A stretch of 15,603 bases of DNA from Candidatus Roizmanbacteria bacterium (lineage in GTDB: Bacteria; Patescibacteriota; Microgenomatia; UBA1406; GWC2-37-13), in NCBI GenBank assembly GCA_027002315.1, contig JALWZV010000052.1:1-15603 (forward strand), written 5' to 3'. Under the pieces are notes generated by a model. That model saw only the letters and a program-made list of their open reading frames with translations. It made no database searches and was not told where the DNA came from. Below, piece after piece: positions 6,229 to 13,706 of the stretch. Position numbers and translations under genes: made by a program. Numbering within the stretch: position 1 is the first letter of the stretch; every line of letters begins with the position of its first letter.

Positions 6229-9006
6229 TTACTCTTTTTTCCATCCGGGTGGAGGAAGTTCTGGGTAATGGCATTTTTTCCATTTTTTACCTGAACCACA
6301 CCAACAAGGATCATTTCTTCCAATCTTGGGTTTTTTTACACCAGCCTGAATAACACGTAGCCCACCTTCTGAAGCATTATTGCTATCATCGGTTTTAGAA
6401 GAAACAGTCTTATTCGACTCAACGCTCTGAAATGGACTCACAGAGGAAGCTGATTTATAAGTAAGATTTTCCGCTTTTTCTGGTTCTATCTGTGTTATTG
6501 GCCCTTGCTCCTCCTCCATCTTAACCTCAAATATCCGTCTTGTCACCTCAGCGTTAATATTAGCCACAAGCCTCTCAAACATACTAAACGCCTCATTCTT
6601 GTACTCAACGAGCGGATCTAATTGAGCATAACCTCTTAAATTTATACCTTCTCTTAAGTTATCTATACTTGTTAAGTGTTCTGTCCAGTACTTATCAATC
6701 GTAGATAGAAAAATTGCCTTAACGATATTCCCCCATATCTTATCGCCAAGTTTATTTTCTCCTTCCTTAAAGGACTTTAAGAGCTTGTTGGTTAAGTACT
6801 CAGATATTGCTTCCGTACTTTTTTTTCTTAATTTATTTAAGCTAGACGAAGAAATATTCAAGGTTGTGCTTACCTCCTTTACAAAATTTTTCCACATCTC
6901 TCCAGTATCATCATCAATAGACAAGAACCTGTTTACTACCTCGTTAATATAATCATCAAAAACAGAGAAAACCACATCTTGAAATTGCTTATAGTCTTTC
7001 TCCAAGAGTTTAATCACCTTTCTTCTTAAGGAGTAGATTATCTCTCTCTGCTTGTTTAAAACATCGTCAAACTCTACTAAATGTTTTCTTATATCAAAAT
7101 TATATCCCTCAACCTTAACTTGAGCCTGTTCTATGGCTTTAGAAACCATTTTATGAGTTAAAGGTTGATCGTCGGGAACGTTCAAAAATGACATTATTTT
7201 AGAGATCTGTTCTCCTCCAAAAATACGCATAAGATCATCCTCTAAAGAAACGAAAAACCTTGATTTTCCTGGATCACCTTGTCTCCCCGAACGTCCTCTT
7301 AACTGGTTATCTATCCTTCTTGACTCATTTCTCTCCGTTCCAATAACATACAATCCGCCTAGTTTAACAATCTCATCGTGTTTCTTTCTCCACTCTTTTA
7401 TTTCTTTATCATAACTGCTCTGAGATTTTATAAGATATTTGTTTGGCGGCTGTCCTCCTAATATGATATCTACACCTCTACCTGCCATATTTGTTGCTAC
7501 CGTCACAGCTCCTTTCTGACCTGCTTGAGCTATAATCTGAGCCTCTTGTTCGTGATGTTTTGCATTCAAAACAGCGTGAGGAATACCTCTTTTCTTTAAT
7601 AAAAATGAGAGTCTTTCATTTCTATCTATCGCTGGTGTACCAACCAAAACTGGCCTTCCTTTTTCATATTCTCTCTCGATCTCATCAACCACAGCATTAA
7701 ACTTTGCTTCCTCAGTCTTATAAATAACATCCGGTTCATCTGCGCGTTGAATTGGTTTATTCGTAGGAACAACCAAGACATCTGTGTGATATATTTTGTT
7801 AAACTCCTCTGCCTCTGTAGCTGCTGTTCCGGTCATACCTGCTAATTTTTTGTACATTCTAAAGTAATTCTGCAACGAGATTGTGGCCAGAGTCTTAGAC
7901 TCCTTTTTAATCTCAACACCCTCTTTCGCTTCTATAGCCTGATGCAAACCTTCAGAAAACCTTCTTCCTACAAGTAAACGACCAGTAAACTCGTCAACAA
8001 TTATTACCTCACCATCTCTTACAATATAATCTTTATCCTTCTTAAAAAGAGCTCTTGCCTTTAATGCTGCCTCTATATGAAATACCGTGTCAAAATCTTT
8101 CTCATATATATTATTTATTCCAAGAATTTTCTCCACCTTAACAATACCTTTCTCTGTTAAGTGAGCTGTTTTTGCTTTTTCGTCAACAGAGTAATCATCA
8201 TTTTCTTTTAACGTTTTAACTATATCAGCGTAACGATAATATTTAGATACATCCTCATCATAAGGAGCAGATATTATATGAGGAGTTCTAGCTTCATCTA
8301 TAAGCACAGAGTCTGCCTCGTCTATAATAGCAAAATTAAAACCCCGTTGTACCATCTCGTCTAAACTCAACGCCATGTTATCTCTTAAGTAGTCGAAGCC
8401 AAACTCGCTATTAATTCCATAAGTAACATCTGCTTGATACGCTTCTTTTCTAGAGATCGGACGTAGATTTATTAACCTCCAATCCTCAGCAGTTTTGTCC
8501 TCATAATCAGGATCAAACATAAAAGACTCCTCTGAAATAATGGCCGATGTAGTTAATCCTAGAAAATGGAACACTCTTCCCATCCAGCCAGCATCACGTC
8601 TTGCTAGATAATCATTAACTGTTACCAAGTGAACACCTTGACCAGTCAGAGCATTCAGATATATGGCTGTTGTCGCTGATAAAGTTTTTCCCTCTCCTGT
8701 TTTTTGTTCAACAACTTTACCTTGGTGTAATCCAATTCCAGCTATTAACTGAACATCATAGTGTCTCTCACCAAGAATTCGCCTGGCTGCCTCTCTAACC
8801 AACGCAAAGGACCATGGTAAGACATCGTCCATTGTTTTTTTACCCGATTTTAAAACATCTCTTAGTCTTTCTGTCTCTTTTATAAAATCAGAGTCTTTCA
8901 GATCTCTTGTCTTATCTTCCAGCTCATTAATCTTATCAACAGTTCTTCTTATCTCAACAAGCTGTCGTTCATTAAAATCAAATATTTTCTTAATAAAGTC
9001 AAACAT
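6229..9006 (-). CDS. secA: Preprotein translocase ATPase SecA
   Basis: This 925-residue motor drives Sec-dependent protein export through SecYEG. Visible landmarks: RRILGERHYDVQLIAG (75-90), Walker A TGEGKT (103-108), VTVNDYLARRDAGWMG (128-143), TYGINSEFGFDYLRDNM (195-211), DEAD-type IIDEADSVLIDEARTP (227-242), MTGTA, MAGRGVDIILGG and IGTERNESRRIDNQLRGRSGRQGDPG split across motifs V-VI. The C-terminal zinc-binding tail is GRNDPCWCGSGKKWKKCH, with ligands Cys901, Cys903, Cys912 and His913. Small departures from consensus are MAGRGV (usually T) and GTERNES (usually H). Length is normal. It is the last gene of the five-gene minus-strand run and starts 22 bp after an exported-protein gene. No ribosome binding site is visible. 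Confidence 0.98.
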   Translation of the reverse strand: MFDFIKKIFDFNERQLVEIRRTVDKINELEDKTRDLKDSDFIKETERLRDVLKSGKKTMDDVLPWSFALVREAARRILGERHYDVQLIAGIGLHQGKVVEQKTGEGKTLSATTAIYLNALTGQGVHLVTVNDYLARRDAGWMGRVFHFLGLTTSAIISEESFMFDPDYEDKTAEDWRLINLRPISRKEAYQADVTYGINSEFGFDYLRDNMALSLDEMVQRGFNFAIIDEADSVLIDEARTPHIISAPYDEDVSKYYRYADIVKTLKENDDYSVDEKAKTAHLTEKGIVKVEKILGINNIYEKDFDTVFHIEAALKARALFKKDKDYIVRDGEVIIVDEFTGRLLVGRRFSEGLHQAIEAKEGVEIKKESKTLATISLQNYFRMYKKLAGMTGTAATEAEEFNKIYHTDVLVVPTNKPIQRADEPDVIYKTEEAKFNAVVDEIEREYEKGRPVLVGTPAIDRNERLSFLLKKRGIPHAVLNAKHHEQEAQIIAQAGQKGAVTVATNMAGRGVDIILGGQPPNKYLIKSQSSYDKEIKEWRKKHDEIVKLGGLYVIGTERNESRRIDNQLRGRSGRQGDPGKSRFFVSLEDDLMRIFGGEQISKIMSFLNVPDDQPLTHKMVSKAIEQAQVKVEGYNFDIRKHLVEFDDVLNKQREIIYSLRRKVIKLLEKDYKQFQDVVFSVFDDYINEVVNRFLSIDDDTGEMWKNFVKEVSTTLNISSSSLNKLRKKSTEAISEYLTNKLLKSFKEGENKLGDKIWGNIVKAIFLSTIDKYWTEHLTSIDNLREGINLRGYAQLDPLVEYKNEAFSMFERLVANINAEVTRRIFEVKMEEEQGPITQIEPEKAENLTYKSASSVSPFQSVESNKTVSSKTDDSNNASEGGLRVIQAGVKKPKIGRNDPCWCGSGKKWKKCHYPELPPPGWKKE

Positions 9007-9028
9007 ATTATCTAAACGTATCTAATTA

Positions 9029-9718
9029 CTACTTCTCAAAAAATTCTTGAGGAATTACTAAATAACGATATAAGTATATATTATCTTTATTTTTATTGGT
9101 AAGAGAAGTTTCATACACGAAATTAATCAAGTCGCCTGCTTTAACTTTAGACAAACTCGTTCTTTTCTCATCTAATGTGTCTATATCTAAAATATACGAT
9201 TTTGTGCTGCTTGAAACATCAACCTTTATCTTCTCTTTATCAGAGGTCTCTATCTCCAGTTGTTTGTTGCTTATATCAACACCTACAATGCTACCAGACA
9301 TAACTGAGTAATGTGTGTCGAGATAAATATTATTTGCATTTATCTCTGAACCTAAGTTAACACCATCGACTATTAAATAGTCTCCTGATTTTATATCATC
9401 TTCTTTTATCTCTATTATTTTCGTTCCCGATACTTTTTTAAAAGATGTTAACTCTTTATCTACCTCAATCTTATAATCTTTATCGTCATCAATGTTCTTT
9501 ATTATATAAGTGTTCCCATCTTTTTTATCTAAGAATCCAGCAACAACTTTACTTTCTTTTTTTGTAAGTTCAGCTACTTTTGTTGCTATTTTTGTTTTTA
9601 GGTCCTTCACTTGCTTTTCACTAATACTCCCCGATATTGACGATGTTTTCTCTGCTAATACAAGGTTGTTAAAACAAATAAAAATTAAGGCCATTACTAA
9701 TGCTATTTTCTTAATCAT
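9029..9718 (-). CDS. Exported protein with DUF5666-like beta-strand repeats
   Basis: The 229-residue product begins with a clear Sec signal peptide (basic MIKK, hydrophobic core 5-21, likely cleavage after VLA at 20-22). Two similar segments follow, VVAGFLDKKDGNTYIIKN with YKIEVD, and GSIVGVDISNKQLEIETSD with KIKVDVSSS. The pattern of strands ending in a valine-rich strand, followed by 'K(A/S)GD' (IKSGDYLIVDG, VKAGDLINFVYE), resembles DUF5666/OB-like exported proteins common in candidate-phyla genomes. The role is unknown. Its ATG overlaps the preceding stop in ATGATTAA, indicating translational coupling, and secA follows 22 bp later. Confidence 0.7.
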   Translation of the reverse strand: MIKKIALVMALIFICFNNLVLAEKTSSISGSISEKQVKDLKTKIATKVAELTKKESKVVAGFLDKKDGNTYIIKNIDDDKDYKIEVDKELTSFKKVSGTKIIEIKEDDIKSGDYLIVDGVNLGSEINANNIYLDTHYSVMSGSIVGVDISNKQLEIETSDKEKIKVDVSSSTKSYILDIDTLDEKRTSLSKVKAGDLINFVYETSLTNKNKDNIYLYRYLVIPQEFFEK

Positions 9719-10157
9719 TGTCTTTTAAGTAATAAATTTTAATGTCTCTCTCTAAACTACTTGTTTGAATATCTTTGTTATAGATAACTATGCTTATCAC
9801 ATTCTCTCCGAGAGCTAAAGGGAAATTCTTGCTAAATTTCTCCTCCTGATTGTTCTTAAAAATAAGGTCCTTTATAGGGGACTGGATAATTATTAGTGAA
9901 TTCTTAGGAGCTTTTCCTTTAATCTCAATATTATCGCTTTTTGTTACAAAATTATCGTGTGGAGATGTTATCTCTAAATACCCAGGGCTAGACGTTTTAG
10001 AGTTTTTGACTTTATCCACAACCTTCGCCTTGTTTAAAACAGAGTTGTTAGTTCGTTTATCTATTTCTCTTTTATTAGAAAAAGACACTATAAACACTGC
10101 TGTGGTAATACCAAACACAACGCCTAAGATAATAGCTATAATTTTTTCTTTAATCAT
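9711..10157 (-). CDS. Membrane-anchored Ig-like domain protein
   Basis: This 148-residue protein has one N-terminal TM segment (about 5-27), a basic linker, then a single domain at about 60-145. Its pattern YLEITSPHDNFVTKSDNIEIKG followed by APKNSLIII and LALGENVISIVIYNKD (broken up here) matches bacterial Ig-like/glucodextranase-B-like domains, with the usual 'P..G..V....I.I.G.A', 'L..G.N.I.V' rhythm. It is probably displayed outside the membrane; the function is unknown. Both its ends overlap neighbours through the same 8-bp ATGATTAA, with nnrD upstream and the exported protein gene downstream. Confidence 0.7.
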   Translation of the reverse strand: MIKEKIIAIILGVVFGITTAVFIVSFSNKREIDKRTNNSVLNKAKVVDKVKNSKTSSPGYLEITSPHDNFVTKSDNIEIKGKAPKNSLIIIQSPIKDLIFKNNQEEKFSKNFPLALGENVISIVIYNKDIQTSSLERDIKIYYLKDND

Positions 10158-11073
10158 CTTTTTTAAGTAACGCTTCTTTTATAACATCAGGAATTTTACC
10201 TAATAAATCATCAATATTATACCAATATCCTTTCTCTATAAAAAGCTTTTCGGCTGAGAGTTTTAAAATAAATGACGAGTAAACAGCTGAGGAAAATGCT
10301 GTTGATTTTGTGTAAAAGGAAGCTATCAATCCGGCCAATAAATCACCGGTTCCCCCTTTTGTCAAACCTTGATTTCCTCCTCTAATTCCTATACTTTTAC
10401 CCTTACAAGACACTATATCTACCACCCCTTTCAACAAAATCTCAGAATTAAATCTTAATGAGTTCATCTCGACTGATTTTACTTTCTCTAACATTGTTTT
10501 TTTAGAAACATCTTCATCAAATAATCTTTTATACTCATGTAAATGAGGAGTTAATATTGGAGTCTGCTGCAATCCAGCCAGATCTTCCAAATCTAACATC
10601 TGCAAACTCCCAGCATCTAACACAAACCTCTTACTTTTGAAATTTTGTAAAAGATATTTTGTTAACTCGTATGTGTATAAAGCCTCGTCACTGATCTTTA
10701 AGATATCATCAAAACCTATATGTTTCCTGTGTCGTGAAACTTCTCCTCTTAGCATTCCTGGACCAATTAAGACAACATCATCTTCCTCAACATAATCCAA
10801 GATGGATCTCCTCGGAACAACTATTCCATTCAAAAATCTTTTCTTTAAGGAAGAGAGTATCTCTAAATTACTCTCAATTGATGAATAATGAACAATATCT
10901 ACAATACGAGAAGATACCTCAGCTGTCCAAATAAACGAACTGTGAAATAAAGATGATCCTCCTATTATAAGTAATCTGCCATTATTTCCCTTATGAGATG
11001 TCTTTTCAGGGATGTGTACGCTTCTTACCTTTCTCCGTAATAATCCAATATCTAGTGGTAAAACAGTGAACAT
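10150..11073 (-). CDS. nnrD: NAD(P)H-hydrate dehydratase (ADP/ATP-dependent), stand-alone
   Basis: This 307-residue ribokinase-fold enzyme repairs the hydrated, inactive form of NAD(P)H using a nucleotide cofactor. Diagnostic motifs are HKGNNGRLLIIGGS (27-40), LIGPGM (102-107), LDAGSL (152-157), LTPHLHEYKRL (174-184), ILLKG (212-216) and GGNQGLTKGGTGDLLAGLIA at 232-251, where Asp244 is the expected catalytic base. In many bacteria this domain is fused to the NnrE epimerase; that N-terminal domain is absent here. The region around 108-140 looks longer than in typical stand-alone versions. It begins 9 bp after the pcrA stop, and a TATAAT 8 bp before its ATG could give it a separate leaderless transcript. 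Confidence 0.88.
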   Translation of the reverse strand: MFTVLPLDIGLLRRKVRSVHIPEKTSHKGNNGRLLIIGGSSLFHSSFIWTAEVSSRIVDIVHYSSIESNLEILSSLKKRFLNGIVVPRRSILDYVEEDDVVLIGPGMLRGEVSRHRKHIGFDDILKISDEALYTYELTKYLLQNFKSKRFVLDAGSLQMLDLEDLAGLQQTPILTPHLHEYKRLFDEDVSKKTMLEKVKSVEMNSLRFNSEILLKGVVDIVSCKGKSIGIRGGNQGLTKGGTGDLLAGLIASFYTKSTAFSSAVYSSFILKLSAEKLFIEKGYWYNIDDLLGKIPDVIKEALLKKDD

Positions 11074-11081
11074 ATTGATTA

Positions 11082-11087
11082 ATTATA
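11082..11087 (-). promoter_or_regulatory. Possible internal -10 box for nnrD
   Basis: A minus-strand TATAAT overlaps the pcrA stop codon and is 8 bp upstream of the nnrD ATG at 11073. The distance matches other putative leaderless promoters here. In such AT-rich DNA a chance match is quite possible, and no -35 is visible. Confidence 0.3.
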
Positions 11088-12843
11088 TAATATCGAAACT
11101 ATCATCTACTTCGTCTAAAAATCTTGATATAGTAGTGTACGATTTTCTCCCAAAAATAAAACGTTGTCTTGCGCGAGTAATATAGAGCTCAAGTTTTGCT
11201 CTCGTTACACCTACGTAAAACAGTCTCCGTTCTTCTTCTAGAGAGTATGCATCATCAACAGAACGGGCGTGTGGCAAAATCCCATCTTCCAGGCCAACAA
11301 TAAACACAAAAGGAAATTCCAAACCCTTGGCTTGATGAAGAGTCATTAAACTTACTCCTTGTTTCTGATTATTCTTTTCCTCTTTCCCATACTCTGACTC
11401 AACAAGAGTAATTTGTTCCAAAAAATCTGTTATTTTATTAAAGTTGGCAGCTACTGATTTAAGCTCCTTGATATTTTCTAATCTCATATAATCTACCTCA
11501 TTATTTTTTTTGTAAAGCTCAAGATACTTAGTTGCCTCCAATAATTTATCCAAAATCTTTAAGGTTGTGTGTTTGTTCAACTCTTTTAAAATACTTTCAC
11601 TGAACTTAGAAAATTTCTCAAATCTCCTCTTGCCTATCTTAACAACTCTCTTTTTGGACACATCATCATCTGGATTAACCAACAATCTAAGATAAGATAA
11701 AATATCCTTTACCTCTTTTCGTTCATAAAACCTCGTACCTCCTATTAATACATATGGAACGCCAAAGTTAATAAATGATTCCTCTATGTTTCTAGACTGC
11801 GCATTGATCCTGTACAAAATGGCGATATCGTTATAATTAAAGCCTTGTTGTAATATCTTTTCTATTTGTGACACTATGTATAAACACTCCTCTCTCTCGT
11901 CATTAAGCTCCATAATGGAAACTTTTTTACCATAATTTTGCGTTCCTACCAGTCTTAATATAGGGTGTGTGTTGTTATTCGATATGACTTTATAAGCAAA
12001 GTCAAGAATGTTTTGAGTAGAACGGTAATTCTTCTCAAGTTTAAAGGTTTTTGTCTCCTTAAAATCATCCTCAAGCCGGGAAAGATTGCCGATATCGGCA
12101 CCACGCCAAGAGTAAATACTTTGTGAAAAATCTCCAACAACAGTTAGGTTGTTGTTTGCCTCAGCGATAAGCTTAGTTAACATGTACTGAGCGTAGTTGG
12201 TATCTTGAAATTCATCAACCAATATGTACTTAAACCGTGTCTGATATTTCCTCAAGACATCTTGATTGTTCAGTAGTAATTTTGTTGCTTTAAAGATCAA
12301 ACCACCAAAATCAACAGCATTGTTTTTATACAATTTTTTTTCATACTTTTCGTAGTACTCACCTACTTGATAAGCAAATTGTGATTTTGCCATGTTTTTG
12401 TATTCTTCGGGCGATATTAAAGAGTTTTTTGCTTGAGAGATTTTTGACGCAATAGAGTTGGCGCTGTAGAATTTGTTATCTTCAGACTTAAGTATCTCTT
12501 TTATCAAGGCTAACTTATCTGAGTCATCATAAATTACAAATCTTTTCTTTAAACCTGCTAAGACTGTGTTTTCTCTCAAGATTTTAGCGGAAAAGGAATG
12601 AAAAGTCCCAATAAAACCTAATTTGCTTTTTATCCTCTCCTTCATCTCATTGGCGGCTTTATTAGTAAACGTTATCATTAAGATCGATGAGGGAAATGCT
12701 TTTTCATGAGAAATCAGATATTTAGCCTTACTCACCAAAACTCTAGTTTTCCCTGACCCTGCACCAGCTAATATAACAGAAACACCTTTGGTGTACACAA
12801 CAGCTTTTTTTTGTTCATCATTTAGTCTTGATAAAAAATCCAT
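11083..12843 (-). CDS. pcrA: UvrD/PcrA-family superfamily 1 DNA helicase
   Basis: This 586-residue 3'-5' helicase acts in DNA repair and removal of protein roadblocks. The motifs are complete: Q-like LNDEQKKAV, Walker A AGAGSGKT (about 26-33), Ia TFTNKAANEM, II VDEFQDT (209-215), III VVGDFSQSIYSWRGAD (235-250), IV EKNYRST (270-276), V TLHQAKGLEF (501-510) and VI RRLFYVGVTRAK (539-550). It is shorter than the roughly 720-residue PcrA/UvrD norm and stops about 36 residues after motif VI, so the C-terminal Tudor-like tail that binds RNA polymerase in PcrA is missing. I chose ATG 12843 over the in-frame ATG 12852 because a TATTAT at 12851-12856 sits seven bases before 12843 and would overlap the earlier codon. 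Confidence 0.93.
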   Translation of the reverse strand: MDFLSRLNDEQKKAVVYTKGVSVILAGAGSGKTRVLVSKAKYLISHEKAFPSSILMITFTNKAANEMKERIKSKLGFIGTFHSFSAKILRENTVLAGLKKRFVIYDDSDKLALIKEILKSEDNKFYSANSIASKISQAKNSLISPEEYKNMAKSQFAYQVGEYYEKYEKKLYKNNAVDFGGLIFKATKLLLNNQDVLRKYQTRFKYILVDEFQDTNYAQYMLTKLIAEANNNLTVVGDFSQSIYSWRGADIGNLSRLEDDFKETKTFKLEKNYRSTQNILDFAYKVISNNNTHPILRLVGTQNYGKKVSIMELNDEREECLYIVSQIEKILQQGFNYNDIAILYRINAQSRNIEESFINFGVPYVLIGGTRFYERKEVKDILSYLRLLVNPDDDVSKKRVVKIGKRRFEKFSKFSESILKELNKHTTLKILDKLLEATKYLELYKKNNEVDYMRLENIKELKSVAANFNKITDFLEQITLVESEYGKEEKNNQKQGVSLMTLHQAKGLEFPFVFIVGLEDGILPHARSVDDAYSLEEERRLFYVGVTRAKLELYITRARQRFIFGRKSYTTISRFLDEVDDSFDII

Positions 12844-12850
12844 ACTCAAC

Positions 12851-12856
12851 ATAATA
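12851..12856 (-). promoter_or_regulatory. -10 box for the pcrA-nnrD-secA gene run
   Basis: The minus-strand sequence TTG-TATTAT, seven bases, then ATG at 12843 closely mirrors the xseA promoter. It favours the second of two in-frame ATGs as the pcrA start. No -35 match stands out. Confidence 0.45.
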
Positions 12857-12898
12857 CAATAAATAAAAAAAATATGATGCTCTAAAACTTATATATCC

Positions 12899-12927
12899 TT
12901 GACAACATATTGGCCAAGTTTTATCAT
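12899..12927 (+). promoter_or_regulatory. Promoter for the membrane-anchored protein gene at 12938
   Basis: A perfect -35 TTGACA (12899-12904), a 17-bp spacer and a -10-like TATCAT (12922-12927). Ten bases separate the hexamer from the ATG at 12938. The longest open frame would begin with the TTG of this -35 box, which is an unlikely start. Confidence 0.55.
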
Positions 12928-12937
12928 ATTGATAGTA

Positions 12938-13585
12938 ATGGAAAAGCAGGGTAAAAAACAAATAAATTATCTTGTTTTAGGAGGAGTGGTGTTGGTCTTG
13001 ATCGTCATTTTTTTTGTTTTTTACTCTTCCTCTTCAACCACAAAACAAACAGATATTGTTAACAGGGTAGAAAAAAGTACTCAAAAAAGAGGCAAAAGTA
13101 TCTCCTTGGATAAAGTAAAAAAATACCTTGAAAAAGAAGCAAAAAAAGAGTTGTCAGGTACAAAATACAGGTTGGGGAAAATAAAAGCCCTACATATTGA
13201 CACAACAGGTAAAGCTACTTCCTGGACCTTCACCTACGTCTACTCTAAGACAGGTGATAAAACACATATCTACGAAAAGCCATTCCGTTGGTACAAAGGA
13301 AAGATAAAAACGGGTGTAGAACAAAGAATATTGAAATCAGGACTAGATACTCCCAATTACGATTACTTATTTAAAGAAATTGATAAAAGCTGGATAAAAC
13401 CAAAGGAAATTATCAAAAAGGCGATTAAGATTTATGGTCATGAGGATGAAAGTACTGGTTATGGTCTTTATCTCTACTGGCAGACAGATATCTTGAAAAG
13501 CGCTCCTATTTATGTAGTTGATCCTTATTTTATCAAAGAAAAAAAACTTTACTTCAACGCTGAAACGGGAGAGAATATCAAATAA
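12938..13585 (+). CDS. Membrane-anchored protein of unknown function (possible PepSY-like C-terminus)
   Basis: From ATG 12938 the product has 215 residues: a short cytoplasmic MEKQGKKQ, one TM helix (about 10-29), a Ser/Thr stretch, then an outer domain. This domain has a helix (SLDKVKKYLEKEAKKEL), several strands around SWTFTYVYSKTGDKTHIY, a second helix (KPKEIIKKAIKIYG), and a closing YVVDPY...LYFNAETGENIK. The repeated helix-strand layout and the ending with a hydrophobic strand followed by (D/N)AxTGE resemble PepSY/YpeB-type domains, but this is a weak, shape-based suggestion. The longer frame from TTG 12899 was rejected because that codon is a perfect -35 hexamer. It is divergent from pcrA and followed by tpiA, which has its own promoter. 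Confidence 0.65.
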   Translation: MEKQGKKQINYLVLGGVVLVLIVIFFVFYSSSSTTKQTDIVNRVEKSTQKRGKSISLDKVKKYLEKEAKKELSGTKYRLGKIKALHIDTTGKATSWTFTYVYSKTGDKTHIYEKPFRWYKGKIKTGVEQRILKSGLDTPNYDYLFKEIDKSWIKPKEIIKKAIKIYGHEDESTGYGLYLYWQTDILKSAPIYVVDPYFIKEKKLYFNAETGENIK

Positions 13586-13667
13586 AACCAGTTAGTGATA
13601 GTAAAAAGGTCTTTATAAAATAATATACTTTTAAAAATAAAAAGAATAAAAAAACTTGCGTGCATAA
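13586..13667. other. AT-rich intergenic segment upstream of the tpiA promoter
   Basis: No gene or stable hairpin-plus-T-run terminator is seen between the unknown gene and tpiA. The right half is a run of A-tracts (about 13633-13655) ending roughly 12 bp before the tpiA -35, a position where A-tracts can act as an UP element. That role is inference. Confidence 0.3.
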
Positions 13668-13696
13668 TTGATAACACTATTGTTTCATGCTATACT
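13668..13696 (+). promoter_or_regulatory. Promoter for tpiA
   Basis: The best promoter in the window: TTGATA at 13668-13673, exactly 17 bp of spacer, a TG extension at 13688-13689 and TATACT at 13691-13696. The ATG at 13707 lies ten bases after the -10, giving a leader of only about 3-4 nt. Confidence 0.75.
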
Positions 13697-13706
13697 GATT
13701 CAACAT

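Noticed and set aside
9096..10170. Plus-strand open frames opposite the exported-protein genes
   Set aside because: They are antisense shadows without start context or motifs, whereas the minus frames have a signal peptide, a TM anchor and coupled overlaps.
13586..13667. Intrinsic terminator after the unknown membrane-anchored gene
   Set aside because: Only a tiny AAAG-GT-CTTT palindrome with too short a loop and no following T-run is present.
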